From Bacteroidales bacterium (GTDB lineage: Bacteria > Bacteroidota > Bacteroidia > Bacteroidales > P3): DNA of 64,000 bases. The position numbers were made by a program, and so were the translations under genes. Below the pieces are notes generated by a model. The model saw only the letters and a program-made list of their open reading frames with translations. It was not told the DNA's origin and made no database searches. Shown one piece after another: positions 33,924-42,397 of this stretch (position 1 is the stretch's first letter; every line of letters starts with the position of its first letter). The stretch covers positions 87,708 through 151,707 of the forward strand of contig JAFVCE010000006.1 in assembly GCA_017479385.1 (NCBI GenBank), given 5' to 3'.

Positions 33924-35870
33924 TTATAATTCAACTTGTTTCAGCAGGAAATGGAACGACGTGCCTCGGCCCAGTTCGCTCTCGGCCCAAATCTTGCAGC
34001 CGCGAAGAGTGAGGTCGTCGTGTTTTTTAATAATATGTCGGCAGAGAATGAGGCCAAAACCGGAGCTCCCGTCGGGGCGTGGGGCGGGTTTGTCGGCGCG
34101 GAACAAGGCGTCGAGCGTCTCGTCGTCCATGCCCTCGCCGGTGTCGGCCACGGTCACCTCTGCAAAGCGCTGGTCGGGCCCGTAGGGGGTGGCAAATACT
34201 TCGACGCTGCCCTGCACAGTGTGTTGCAAGGCGTTGGCAACAAGGTTGCGCAACATTATGGCCACCAGCTCGCGGTCGGCCTCGACCTTGAGGGTGGTGG
34301 GGCGAGCAGAGAGAGAGACCTCGGGGTGCGGCCGTGGGGCGTCGGCAACCACGAGAGCCATCACCTCGCCAATGTCGAACACAGTGGCCGAGAAGGCCAA
34401 GCCCGTGGGCAGAGAGAGGTTGGTCCAGCGCTTAAGGTTGTCGAACGTGCGCACCAACTGCTGTAACACCTCGGCGCGCAACTCGGGCGAAAGTTTGGGG
34501 TTTTGCAGGTAGTTGACGAATGGCCCCATATCGTGGCGCATAACACTGAGGCAGGTTTCGACGTTGGCAATGCGGGCCACGTCGCGCTGGTTGGCCTCTT
34601 GCAGGTGGTGTGTTTCGCGGTTAAGCCGTTTGGTTTGCCTAAACAGGAACACTATAACCACCACGAGAGCTACTGCAAGCAACAGCAAGATGGTTGCAAA
34701 GCGGCGCGAGGCAACTCCTTGGCGCACAGCTTCGGAGAGTTGGCGCTGAACCTCGAAGTCGGCCTCGCGACTGTCGGCAATGAGTTCTTGCAGGTAGAGT
34801 TCACGGTCGTACCATTCCAGCCGTTGCTCGGCCGAAGCCGGATACTGCGAGCGCAGCAACAGGTCGTAGAGGCGAGCTTCGAATTTTGGTGCTTGGGCGC
34901 CATATATGTCGCCACAACACTCGAGCCAACGGCTCAGCGCAGCGTGGGCTGCGGTGGTGTCGGCGTTGGTCAGCGCGTATCGCGCCGTGGCCACCGTGGC
35001 ACCGAGCATTTGGTAGGGGTCGGCATAGCCCCAAAAAAGGTCGGCTGCATAGCGGTAGAGAGGGGCCACGCGGGCGGTGTCGAGCCCCATGCGGCTATAG
35101 GCATGGGCCAAAATCTGCAAGGTGTTAGCCTCGTCGAAAGGGCTGTAGGCCGTGGGGTTGTCGTAGAGCAGGCTCAGGTTGTCCATGCAGTAAGCCTCGG
35201 CACGGGCCAAATCGGCCGAATCGAAACCCAGATAGGTGTAGCAATAGGCCAAGGCGTAGTTCAGCGCCATATCCTGCGCAAAGTCGCACGGCAGGTGTCC
35301 ACGACTGTTCTCGGCCTCGTTGAGCAGCTGGCGTACGTCGGAGGCTTTACCATCGCGGTAGTGGTAGTTGAGGGTGAGCGAGGTAATGTAGTATTCGGTC
35401 TTGGCGTAGTTCGAGAGCAGGTCGCCGCGGCGACTGGCAAGGGTTTTCGAGGCAGCCACGGTGTTGAGCAGTTCGAACGACTCGGCAATATGGCCCTCGC
35501 GCTGCAGCAGGCGGGCGGCCGAGAGGCTGGCAATGGTGCGCTCTATGTCGCGGTTTGGGCACGAGGGTTCAAAGTCGAACACGCTGTCGAGGCAGTCCCA
35601 AGCTTCGTCGGCCTCAGAGCGCATAAGGTGGGCAAAAGCCATATTGTTCCATGCGCGCAGCAGGCCCGAGTGGTAGTTTGGCAGCGAGTCGCGTAGCAGG
35701 GCGATGGCTTCGGCACTACGGTCGAGTGTCAAAATTGGGTCGCGATAGCGGTTCACAAAGGCCTCTTTGCTCAGTCCATCGACCCTCGAACGCATAAGCG
35801 AAGCCTCGTCGCGACTACTACACGCAACGAGTGATAACGCTGTGATTATGAGCCAAAAGAGCCTTTTCAT
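33924..35870 (-). CDS. TPR-containing sensor histidine kinase
   Basis: A 648-residue protein from the ATG complementary to 35868-35870, which gives a signal sequence with a lipobox-like LSLVAC at residues 12-17. Residues 20-385 are helical repeats of TPR type. One membrane segment lies at 391-411, followed by a coiled coil and an H-box with His446 (SVMRHDMGPFVNYL). The ATPase domain has MLRNLVANALQHT (N box), VADTGEGMDD (G1) and GSSGFGLILCRHIIKKH (G2). It probably senses an envelope or periplasmic signal through the TPRs and phosphorylates the adjacent regulator. Confidence 0.9.
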   Translation of the reverse strand: MKRLFWLIITALSLVACSSRDEASLMRSRVDGLSKEAFVNRYRDPILTLDRSAEAIALLRDSLPNYHSGLLRAWNNMAFAHLMRSEADEAWDCLDSVFDFEPSCPNRDIERTIASLSAARLLQREGHIAESFELLNTVAASKTLASRRGDLLSNYAKTEYYITSLTLNYHYRDGKASDVRQLLNEAENSRGHLPCDFAQDMALNYALAYCYTYLGFDSADLARAEAYCMDNLSLLYDNPTAYSPFDEANTLQILAHAYSRMGLDTARVAPLYRYAADLFWGYADPYQMLGATVATARYALTNADTTAAHAALSRWLECCGDIYGAQAPKFEARLYDLLLRSQYPASAEQRLEWYDRELYLQELIADSREADFEVQRQLSEAVRQGVASRRFATILLLLAVALVVVIVFLFRQTKRLNRETHHLQEANQRDVARIANVETCLSVMRHDMGPFVNYLQNPKLSPELRAEVLQQLVRTFDNLKRWTNLSLPTGLAFSATVFDIGEVMALVVADAPRPHPEVSLSARPTTLKVEADRELVAIMLRNLVANALQHTVQGSVEVFATPYGPDQRFAEVTVADTGEGMDDETLDALFRADKPAPRPDGSSGFGLILCRHIIKKHDDLTLRGCKIWAESELGRGTSFHFLLKQVEL

Positions 35871-35938
35871 CGCCAAACCTATTTTATAAAAATAACGCGA
35901 AAAATGAAAAAATATTTTGTCATATCGAAAAAAGTTTG

Positions 35939-35947
35939 TAATTTTGC
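35939..35947 (+). promoter_or_regulatory. -7 box of tRNA-Cys promoter
   Basis: TAATTTTGC ends 17 bp before the tRNA. Confidence 0.6.
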
Positions 35948-35964
35948 AGCCGAATTCGACAACA

Positions 35965-36035
35965 GGTCGTTTGGCCGAGGGGTTAGGCACAGGTCTGCAA
36001 AACCTGCTACTCCGGTTCAAATCCGGAAGCGACCT
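35965..36035 (+). tRNA. tRNA-Cys (GCA)
   Basis: A 71-nt cloverleaf. The acceptor stem pairs GGTCGTT with AGCGACC (one G-U), the anticodon stem CAGGT/ACCTG holds loop CTGCAAA with anticodon GCA, and the T arm is CTCCGGTTCAAATCCGGA. No CCA is encoded after the discriminator base. It has its own promoter and terminator, so it is a single-gene unit. Confidence 0.96.
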
Positions 36036-36046
36036 CAAAAAGTGAA

Positions 36047-36078
36047 AGAAACTTCGTTCAACGCGAGGTTTCTTTTTT
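36047..36078 (+). terminator. Terminator of tRNA-Cys
   Basis: AGAAACTTCG and CGAGGTTTCT form a 10-bp stem (one G-U), followed by a run of T. Confidence 0.8.
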
Positions 36079-36096
36079 ATATAACGCTAAAAAGCT

Positions 36097-36516
36097 ATGA
36101 AAATTGCATTCCTCAAACTAAAAAATTGGGCGCTCATGGGTGCCGCTGCCATACTGGGCCTCAACGTGGGCTGCAACGGGTCCGAGGTAATCGATGGGGG
36201 CGAAGAATATGGCACCCCTACGGCCGAGTTCGAAGTGAAGGGGCGCGTCACCAACCCCGATGGGCAGCCAGTGGCTAATGTCGAGGTGCAGATGGCCGAT
36301 AATGCCGACACGACTGCGACCTATGGCAGTTTCGACGTAACCGCACTCGACCTCCCCCACAACAAGCAGGACGTCCATTTTCGCGACCTCGAGGGGCGCT
36401 ATGCCGACACAACAACGACCGTCGACTTTCCGCGCAACGACTTCGAAGGTGGCTCGGGCAACTGGTATATTGGCCACGCCACCATGACGGTAGACGTTGA
36501 ACTGAAGGCCAATTAG
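36097..36516 (+). CDS. Putative radical-SAM-associated lipoprotein
   Basis: A 139-residue protein with a lipoprotein signal ending LNVGC at Cys27. The mature part starts with EEYGTPTAEFEVKGRVTNPDGQPVANVEVQM, a carboxypeptidase-regulatory-like sandwich. This N-terminal pattern is typical of the Bacteroidetes lipoproteins named 'radical SAM-associated putative lipoprotein', which usually sit right beside a radical SAM/SPASM gene. Here the neighbour is ddl. Its stop codon overlaps the convergent ddl stop by 4 bp. It follows tRNA-Cys, and readthrough of that terminator may provide its transcript. Confidence 0.72.
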   Translation: MKIAFLKLKNWALMGAAAILGLNVGCNGSEVIDGGEEYGTPTAEFEVKGRVTNPDGQPVANVEVQMADNADTTATYGSFDVTALDLPHNKQDVHFRDLEGRYADTTTTVDFPRNDFEGGSGNWYIGHATMTVDVELKAN

Positions 36517-37496
36517 GCGCCTACCAGTGCGGCGTCGATGACCATCTGGTACAATTGAGCTGGCTCTATGCCCATTGCACGAGCCTGCTTGGGCACAATG
36601 CTTTCGGCGCTTTGGCCAGGAATAGTGTTCACCTCGAGGAAGAAAAGGCAACTATCGGCGGTGTCGTAAATATAGTCAAAACGAACCAATCCGCGACAAT
36701 TGAGCATGGTGTAGAGCTGTTCCGAGGTGTGCTGAACAAGAGTGGTTACTTCATCGCTGCACTCGGCTGGGGTTACCTCACGACTAAACCCCTCATATTT
36801 AGCTTCATAATCAAAAAATTCATGTCCATTGATGGGTATGATTTCGGTCACAGGCATAACCATAATGCGGCCATCGGCAGTGCGCATAACGCCACAGTCG
36901 AACTCGCGTCCGACGATGCATTCCTCGGCCAGTACGGCATTGTCGGCCGTCAGCGCGAGGTCGACCGCAGCCTGCAGTTCGTCGCGACTCTTGACCTTGG
37001 TGGTTGCCACACTACTGCCGCCGGCAGCGGGTTTGACAAAGAGCGGATAGCGCAAACAGGCCTCGTCGACTGGCGTAGTGCAGTTGCTCGTGAGCAGTAC
37101 CGACCGGGCCACGTCGACCACACCAAAACTCTTTACAACAGGGTTGCAATAGCCTTTGTGGAATGTGAGGCTCGAAGTGTAGAAGTCGCAAGTGGTATAG
37201 CGCAGGCCGAGCATATCGAAGTAGCCCTGTAGAACCCCGTTCTCGCCTGGGTTACCATGAATGATGATGAAGGCCAAGTCGAACTTAATACGACCCTGGT
37301 CTATCGAGAAGTCGTTCTTGTCGACCGCGAGGTGTCGACCATCGTCGGCCAGCCAGTACCAACCCGAACGTTCGATTACGATTTTGTATACATTATATTT
37401 ATTATGGTCGAGTTGGGTATAGACTTGGTTACCGCTGGCGATAGAGATGTCGTGCTCGCCACTGTAGCCACCCATGACTAAAGCAATGTTTTTCAT
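36513..37496 (-). CDS. ddl: D-alanine-D-alanine ligase
   Basis: A 327-residue ATP-grasp ligase that joins two D-Ala residues for peptidoglycan. Seen are the N-terminal MGGYSGEHDISIASG, the FKP-type ATP contact LFVKPAAGGSSVATTKV, and VRFDYIY followed by FFLEVNTIPGQSAESIVPKQ (Mg2+ and substrate contacts). Last gene of the dnaE-GSCFA-ddl run; overlaps the GSCFA gene by 4 bp. Confidence 0.96.
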   Translation of the reverse strand: MKNIALVMGGYSGEHDISIASGNQVYTQLDHNKYNVYKIVIERSGWYWLADDGRHLAVDKNDFSIDQGRIKFDLAFIIIHGNPGENGVLQGYFDMLGLRYTTCDFYTSSLTFHKGYCNPVVKSFGVVDVARSVLLTSNCTTPVDEACLRYPLFVKPAAGGSSVATTKVKSRDELQAAVDLALTADNAVLAEECIVGREFDCGVMRTADGRIMVMPVTEIIPINGHEFFDYEAKYEGFSREVTPAECSDEVTTLVQHTSEQLYTMLNCRGLVRFDYIYDTADSCLFFLEVNTIPGQSAESIVPKQARAMGIEPAQLYQMVIDAALVGA

Positions 37497-38368
37497 GACT
37501 GATATAGAGGTTTATGTTGTGATAGTTTCGTTTGCTTTGTGTTTATGCGAGCCTGCTCGCGGCAAGCTGACGAGAGGTAGACCTCTTGGAAGCGTTGCCA
37601 CACTACCTCGACGGCCAGCGGCGAGGGGTGGGTCATGTTGTCGGCATAGAACCGGTAGTCGCGCAATTCGTCCATTACCACCTCGTAGGCAGGGAAATAG
37701 GTAACGCCACTGCTCGCAAAACGCGAGCAAAGTTCGTCGACAGCGAGCAGCAACACACTCTTGCTTAACTGGTTGCCATGCAAACCGTCGGCTTTGTGGC
37801 GCACGGGGCTAACGGTGAACACGATGTTGAGACTGGGATTGAATTGTTTGAGCTTTCCTATCAGGTGCGACCACTGCTCTACAACTTCGTCGACGGTTAG
37901 GCGACGACGGCGGAAGGCGGACGAGCTCACCTTGTGGCAATTGCCAACCACGAGGCCGTTTGCTATCAGTTCGAACACCCACGAGGTGCCAAAAGTAACG
38001 ATGAGGCAGGTTGCCGAACGTAGGTAATTGTGTCCCTCGGCAATGCTCGTGTTGCAGGCTTCGAGACACTGGTTGGCGGTTACGGACGAGAAGCTGCCGT
38101 GGTGAAGCCACGAGTGCCAGCGACCATCGGCTTCGACCAGCAGGTCGGGTGTCATTTCGGACTTGTCTGTACAGCGGTCGAGACAATGGGCAATCGACAC
38201 GGGGTTGAACAGTATGCCAAAGGGGTTAACCATCATGTCGAAGCCCGCAGCTTGCATTTTGGCAGCCACCTCGGAGGCAAAACAACTACCTACCGAAATT
38301 ATGTGGTCGGAGGCCTGTGCGAGACCGAATGCCGAGGGGGATACTGCTACTTTGGTCATCAGTTCCAT
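37493..38368 (-). CDS. GSCFA domain-containing protein
   Basis: A 291-residue protein. The family name motif is present as HIISVGSCFASEVAAKMQAAGFDMMVNPFGILFNPVSI near residue 22, and a conserved Tyr/Asp/His-containing end (YFPAYEVVMDELRDYRFYADNMTHPSPLAVEVVW) follows. The family resembles SGNH-type hydrolases, with a Ser in GSC and a late D-x-x-H; the substrate is unknown. It sits between dnaE (16-bp gap) and ddl (4-bp overlap). Confidence 0.92.
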   Translation of the reverse strand: MELMTKVAVSPSAFGLAQASDHIISVGSCFASEVAAKMQAAGFDMMVNPFGILFNPVSIAHCLDRCTDKSEMTPDLLVEADGRWHSWLHHGSFSSVTANQCLEACNTSIAEGHNYLRSATCLIVTFGTSWVFELIANGLVVGNCHKVSSSAFRRRRLTVDEVVEQWSHLIGKLKQFNPSLNIVFTVSPVRHKADGLHGNQLSKSVLLLAVDELCSRFASSGVTYFPAYEVVMDELRDYRFYADNMTHPSPLAVEVVWQRFQEVYLSSACREQARINTKQTKLSQHKPLYQS

Positions 38369-38384
38369 ATCTATACAAAGACGG

Positions 38385-41300
38385 CTATTCGCGTACGAGG
38401 AGTTCTATTTTAACAATTTCGCGCATTTTCGACAGTACGTTTACGGCTTCGCGAGGCTCTACCTTGTATGCACCTCGCAGCAAGACAGAGAGTTCGTTAC
38501 TGTGAACCACCCTCATTTCGAGTGGGACCGAGCCCTTGTGTTTTTTAACAATCTGCGACATACTGTTAACAAAATCGGGTGTGACGTCGACAAGGTTGAC
38601 GTATATACACATCGCCGAACAAAAAGTACTGAGTACACTACCAAGATTCATCATCGTGGTAATTTTCAGACGCGGCGGGAGGCGGCGCTCCTCGCCCGTT
38701 TCTTTGTCGCGATAGCTGGCCGACTTGACTATGCCACGACAGAATAGGAAAGTCTGCTCGGTGAAGAAGCCTTTGTTTTTGGAGTAATCGTCGCGATACA
38801 TGGTCAGTTCGTAACTGCCATCATAGTCTTCGAGAACCATTCGGCCATAGGGGTCGCCATTTTTTTGCGACACACCTTGCTTTACCGAAGTCACCACACC
38901 GCCAAACGACACCTCGCTGTCGACAAGTTTGTCAAGGTGTTCAAGCTGCACGAGCGAGGTCTTGGCAAAGGTTTTCATTTCGTACTTGAAATCGTCGAGC
39001 GGATGACCTGAGAGATATATGCCAATAACCTCCTTCTCGTGAGAGCAACTCTCGATATTGCTCCAGGGTTTGCATTGTGGTATTGGGGGGTGGTCGTCTT
39101 CGCCAAGGTCCTCAGACACGTCGAATATCGACATCTGGGTAGAACTGCGAGCCTCGTATTGGCGCGACGCCCAACGCATAAGGACCTCTATATAGGTAGG
39201 CGACTTATCGGTATCGAACTCCTTGTAGAAATATTGAGAACGGGTCATTTCGCCAATGCCATCGAGGGCTCCGGCCTTAACCAAGACCTCGATATTCTTA
39301 CGGTTTATGGCACGAAGATTGACTCGCTGCAAGAGGTCGAACACACTGGCAAAGGGGCCGTTGGCTTCGCGCTCGCTAATGATGGCATCGGCAGCCGCTT
39401 CGCCCATGCCACTAATAGCCTGAAGGCCAAAGCGTATGCAGCCTGTAGAGTTGACAGAGAAGTCGCTGTCCGACTCGTTGACGCTTGGTGCCAACACTTG
39501 AATGCCGTTGCGACGGCAGTCGTCCATTAGTTCAGTGACGCGCTTAATATCGGTTTGAGCCGATGTCATAACGGCTGCCATATATTCGGCTGGATAGTGC
39601 GCCTTGAGGTAGGCCGTTTGGTAGGCAACCCACGAGTAGCAAGCGGCGTGACTCTTGTTGAAGGCATAGGAGGCAAACTTTTTCCACTCCTCCCATATTT
39701 TGGAGAGAATATCTTTGGGGTGACCGTTCTTTTCGCCGCCCTCGTAGAAGAGCAGTTCGAGCTCGTTCATCTTCTCTATCTGCTTCTTACCCATAGCTTT
39801 ACGCAGCGTATCGCTCTGACCACGGGTAAAACCAGCCAGCAGGCGACTCAGAAGCATGACCTGCTCTTGATAAACGGTTATGCCGTAGGTATCTTTAAGA
39901 TACTTTTCCATTACAGGAATGTCGTACTTGATGGGCTTGCGTCCCTGCTTGCGGTCGATGAACTCGGGAATGTTATCCATAGGGCCTGGACGATAGAGTG
40001 CGTTCATAGCAATGAGGTCGTCGATTACATGAGGCTGAAGCTCGCGAAGATACTTTTGCATACCGGCACTTTCGAACTGGAACACACCCACGGTGTTGCC
40101 CTCGCAGAAAAGCTTGTAGGTTGCCTCATCGTCGAGCGGCAGATGGTCTATGTCGACATCAATGCCTTTGGTTTTCTTGACCATATTGATACAGTTCTTA
40201 ATAATGGTCAAGTTCTTCAGCCCAAGGAAGTCCATCTTGATAAGGCCTACGCTCTCAACAACATGACCATCGTACTGCGTCACCAACTGGTTATCGATGA
40301 CGCATACGGGTGCAACGTTGGTCAAATCTTGCGACCCGATGATTACGCCGCAGGCATGTATGCCCACCTGGCGGTTAGTGTCTTCAAGCTCTTCGGCATA
40401 GATAAGCATTTGGCGAAGCTCGTCTGGACCGTTCTTCATAATGTCGTTCAAGCCTGGTACATACTTGTAGCAGTTGTGTAGGTTGACTTTGGGAGCCTTG
40501 CCACTCTCGTCCTTAACGCCGTCGGGGAAACTTCGGTCGGGGATGAGACTCTTGAGTTGGTTGACGGTCGATAGCGGTATCTTCTCTACCCTACCCACAT
40601 CGGCAATGGAGCTCTTGGTGGCCATGGTGCCATAGGTGATGATATGGGCCACCTTTTCGCGACCATATTTTTGTGTAATCCAATCCAGAACCTTTTCGCG
40701 GCCAGCGTCGTCGAAGTCGACATCTATATCGGGCAGCGAAATTCGGTCGGGATTGAGAAAACGTTCGAACAGGAGGTCGTACTTCAACGGGTCGAGGTCG
40801 GTAATCCATAGGCAATAGGCAACAACCGAGCCTGCAGCCGAACCACGTCCTGGGCCTACACTGACGCCCAGTTGCTCGCGGGCGGCACGTATGTAGTCGC
40901 TCACGATGAGGAAATAGCCTGGGAAGCCCATGGTTTTGATTGTATGTAGTTCGAACACAATGCGTTCCCGTTGTTCTTCGGTCAATTCAGCGCCATAACG
41001 CTTATGAGCGCCCTCCCAAACGAGGTGTTCGAGGTAGTCTGCTTCGAACTTAATACGACGCAACTTCGAGTACCCTCCGAGCCTTTTAATCTTTTTTTCG
41101 CCCTCTTCGCGACTCACAACCTCTTCGCCCTTGTCGTTACGCGTAAATTCCTGGAATAGGTCTTCGTCTGAAAATTTAGCAGCCCATTCTTCCTCGGTAC
41201 CAAACTCTTCGGGTATAGGGAAGACTGGCATGATGGGGTCGGAGTCGATGCTGTAGGTCTCGACCTTGCCGGCCACCTCCATGGTGTTGGCCAGAGCCTC

Positions 41301-42260
41301 TGGCAGGTCGGCGAAGATGGCCTCCATCTCGTCCGGACTCTTGAGCCACTCTTGTTTGGTGTAGTGCAGACGGTCGGGGTCGGCATAGTCCCTGCCAGTG
41401 GCCAGACAGATGAGGTGGTCGTGGGCCTCGCCGTGCTCTTCTTCGACAAAGTGGACATCGTTGGTGGCAATTATCTTGACATTATGCTTGCGAGCCAGTT
41501 CTATCATCACCGGATTAACTCGCTGTTGGAGTTCATAGGTCTGCGTGTTGGCGTTGGGCTTATCGGTGCGGTGGCGCATAAGTTCTATGTAGTAGTCGTC
41601 GCCAAACACCTTTTTGAACCACACCACTGTGCGTTCGGCGGCCTCGATGTCGCCACGCATTATGTGCTGCGGCAGTTCGCCACCGATGCATGCCGAGCAA
41701 ACTATGAGGCCATCTTTGTAGCGCTCAAGCACCTCGTGGTCTATGCGCGGGCGGTCGTAGAAACCCTCTGTGTAGGCAATCGAAGCCAACTTGCACAACG
41801 AATGATAGCCTTGCAAGTTCTTGGCGAGCAATATCAAGTGCCAACCCGAGCGGTCGGTTATGCGCTCGCGGCCTGTTTCGGGGTTAACCTCGCGAAAATT
41901 TTTATCTTTGTCGTGCAGTGTGCGACGGGCACAATAGGCCTCGGTCCCTACTATGGGCTTGAATATCTGGCCTTTGAGGGTCGACAATTCTTCCTCCAAT
42001 TCGGCCTGCTTGGCAGGGTCAGAACCGTCTGCCACCAGCTCTAACTTAGCCTGAACCTCCTTGATTTTATCCTTCACCTTGCCGTTCTCTTTCTTCACGG
42101 TGTCGAGAAAATCTTTGATGCCAAACATATTGCCGTGGTCGGTCAAAGCCATGGCGTACATACCATTCTTTTTGGCCTTCTTCACGAGGTCTGGAATCTT
42201 CGACATTCCATCGAGCATCGAATAATGCGAGTGGACATGGAGGTGAGTAAATTGGGTCAT
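38385..42260 (-). CDS. dnaE: DNA polymerase III alpha subunit
   Basis: A 1291-residue replicative polymerase. The PHP domain starts at residue 4 (THLHVHSHYSMLDGMSKI). The catalytic core carries GPGRGSAAGSVVAY and PDIDVDFDD around residues 480-520, and the fingers and HhH region include YRPGPMDNIPEF and KAGALDGIGEM. An OB-fold near the C-terminus starts around VSFGGVVTSVKQGVS. Length and domains fit bacterial DnaE. A promoter box lies 51 bp upstream. First gene of an operon with the GSCFA gene and ddl. Confidence 0.97.
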   Translation of the reverse strand: MTQFTHLHVHSHYSMLDGMSKIPDLVKKAKKNGMYAMALTDHGNMFGIKDFLDTVKKENGKVKDKIKEVQAKLELVADGSDPAKQAELEEELSTLKGQIFKPIVGTEAYCARRTLHDKDKNFREVNPETGRERITDRSGWHLILLAKNLQGYHSLCKLASIAYTEGFYDRPRIDHEVLERYKDGLIVCSACIGGELPQHIMRGDIEAAERTVVWFKKVFGDDYYIELMRHRTDKPNANTQTYELQQRVNPVMIELARKHNVKIIATNDVHFVEEEHGEAHDHLICLATGRDYADPDRLHYTKQEWLKSPDEMEAIFADLPEALANTMEVAGKVETYSIDSDPIMPVFPIPEEFGTEEEWAAKFSDEDLFQEFTRNDKGEEVVSREEGEKKIKRLGGYSKLRRIKFEADYLEHLVWEGAHKRYGAELTEEQRERIVFELHTIKTMGFPGYFLIVSDYIRAAREQLGVSVGPGRGSAAGSVVAYCLWITDLDPLKYDLLFERFLNPDRISLPDIDVDFDDAGREKVLDWITQKYGREKVAHIITYGTMATKSSIADVGRVEKIPLSTVNQLKSLIPDRSFPDGVKDESGKAPKVNLHNCYKYVPGLNDIMKNGPDELRQMLIYAEELEDTNRQVGIHACGVIIGSQDLTNVAPVCVIDNQLVTQYDGHVVESVGLIKMDFLGLKNLTIIKNCINMVKKTKGIDVDIDHLPLDDEATYKLFCEGNTVGVFQFESAGMQKYLRELQPHVIDDLIAMNALYRPGPMDNIPEFIDRKQGRKPIKYDIPVMEKYLKDTYGITVYQEQVMLLSRLLAGFTRGQSDTLRKAMGKKQIEKMNELELLFYEGGEKNGHPKDILSKIWEEWKKFASYAFNKSHAACYSWVAYQTAYLKAHYPAEYMAAVMTSAQTDIKRVTELMDDCRRNGIQVLAPSVNESDSDFSVNSTGCIRFGLQAISGMGEAAADAIISEREANGPFASVFDLLQRVNLRAINRKNIEVLVKAGALDGIGEMTRSQYFYKEFDTDKSPTYIEVLMRWASRQYEARSSTQMSIFDVSEDLGEDDHPPIPQCKPWSNIESCSHEKEVIGIYLSGHPLDDFKYEMKTFAKTSLVQLEHLDKLVDSEVSFGGVVTSVKQGVSQKNGDPYGRMVLEDYDGSYELTMYRDDYSKNKGFFTEQTFLFCRGIVKSASYRDKETGEERRLPPRLKITTMMNLGSVLSTFCSAMCIYVNLVDVTPDFVNSMSQIVKKHKGSVPLEMRVVHSNELSVLLRGAYKVEPREAVNVLSKMREIVKIELLVRE

Positions 42261-42310
42261 ATCATTAATTAACAGAGGTTAGACTGAATGTGCCTGTAAA
42301 AAAAACTTCT

Positions 42311-42319
42311 GCAAATATA
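42311..42319 (-). promoter_or_regulatory. -7 box of dnaE promoter
   Basis: Minus strand TATATTTGC, 51 bp before the dnaE start. Confidence 0.55.
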
Positions 42320-42397
42320 CGAAAAAAAAATGGTACGCGCGAAAAAATATTTTCAACCGCGTGGGCAATAAAAAGTGGATAGTGGCGTTTTCTTGGT

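Noticed and set aside
35868-35881. TAGGTTTG as a leaderless promoter of the TPR kinase gene
   Set aside because: It matches TAnnTTTG but lies three bases from the ATG and no -33 box is seen; too weak to list as a promoter.
33102-36078. Mobile island at tRNA-Cys
   Set aside because: The tRNA is intact, no integrase or direct repeat of its 3' end is seen nearby, and flanking genes are ordinary.
37285-37310. Repeat-like TTAATACGACCCTGG in ddl
   Set aside because: Only about 15 bp match, read on the antisense strand, and the encoded GRIKFD is a natural Ddl segment. A similar short match in dnaE at 41050 was dropped for the same reason.
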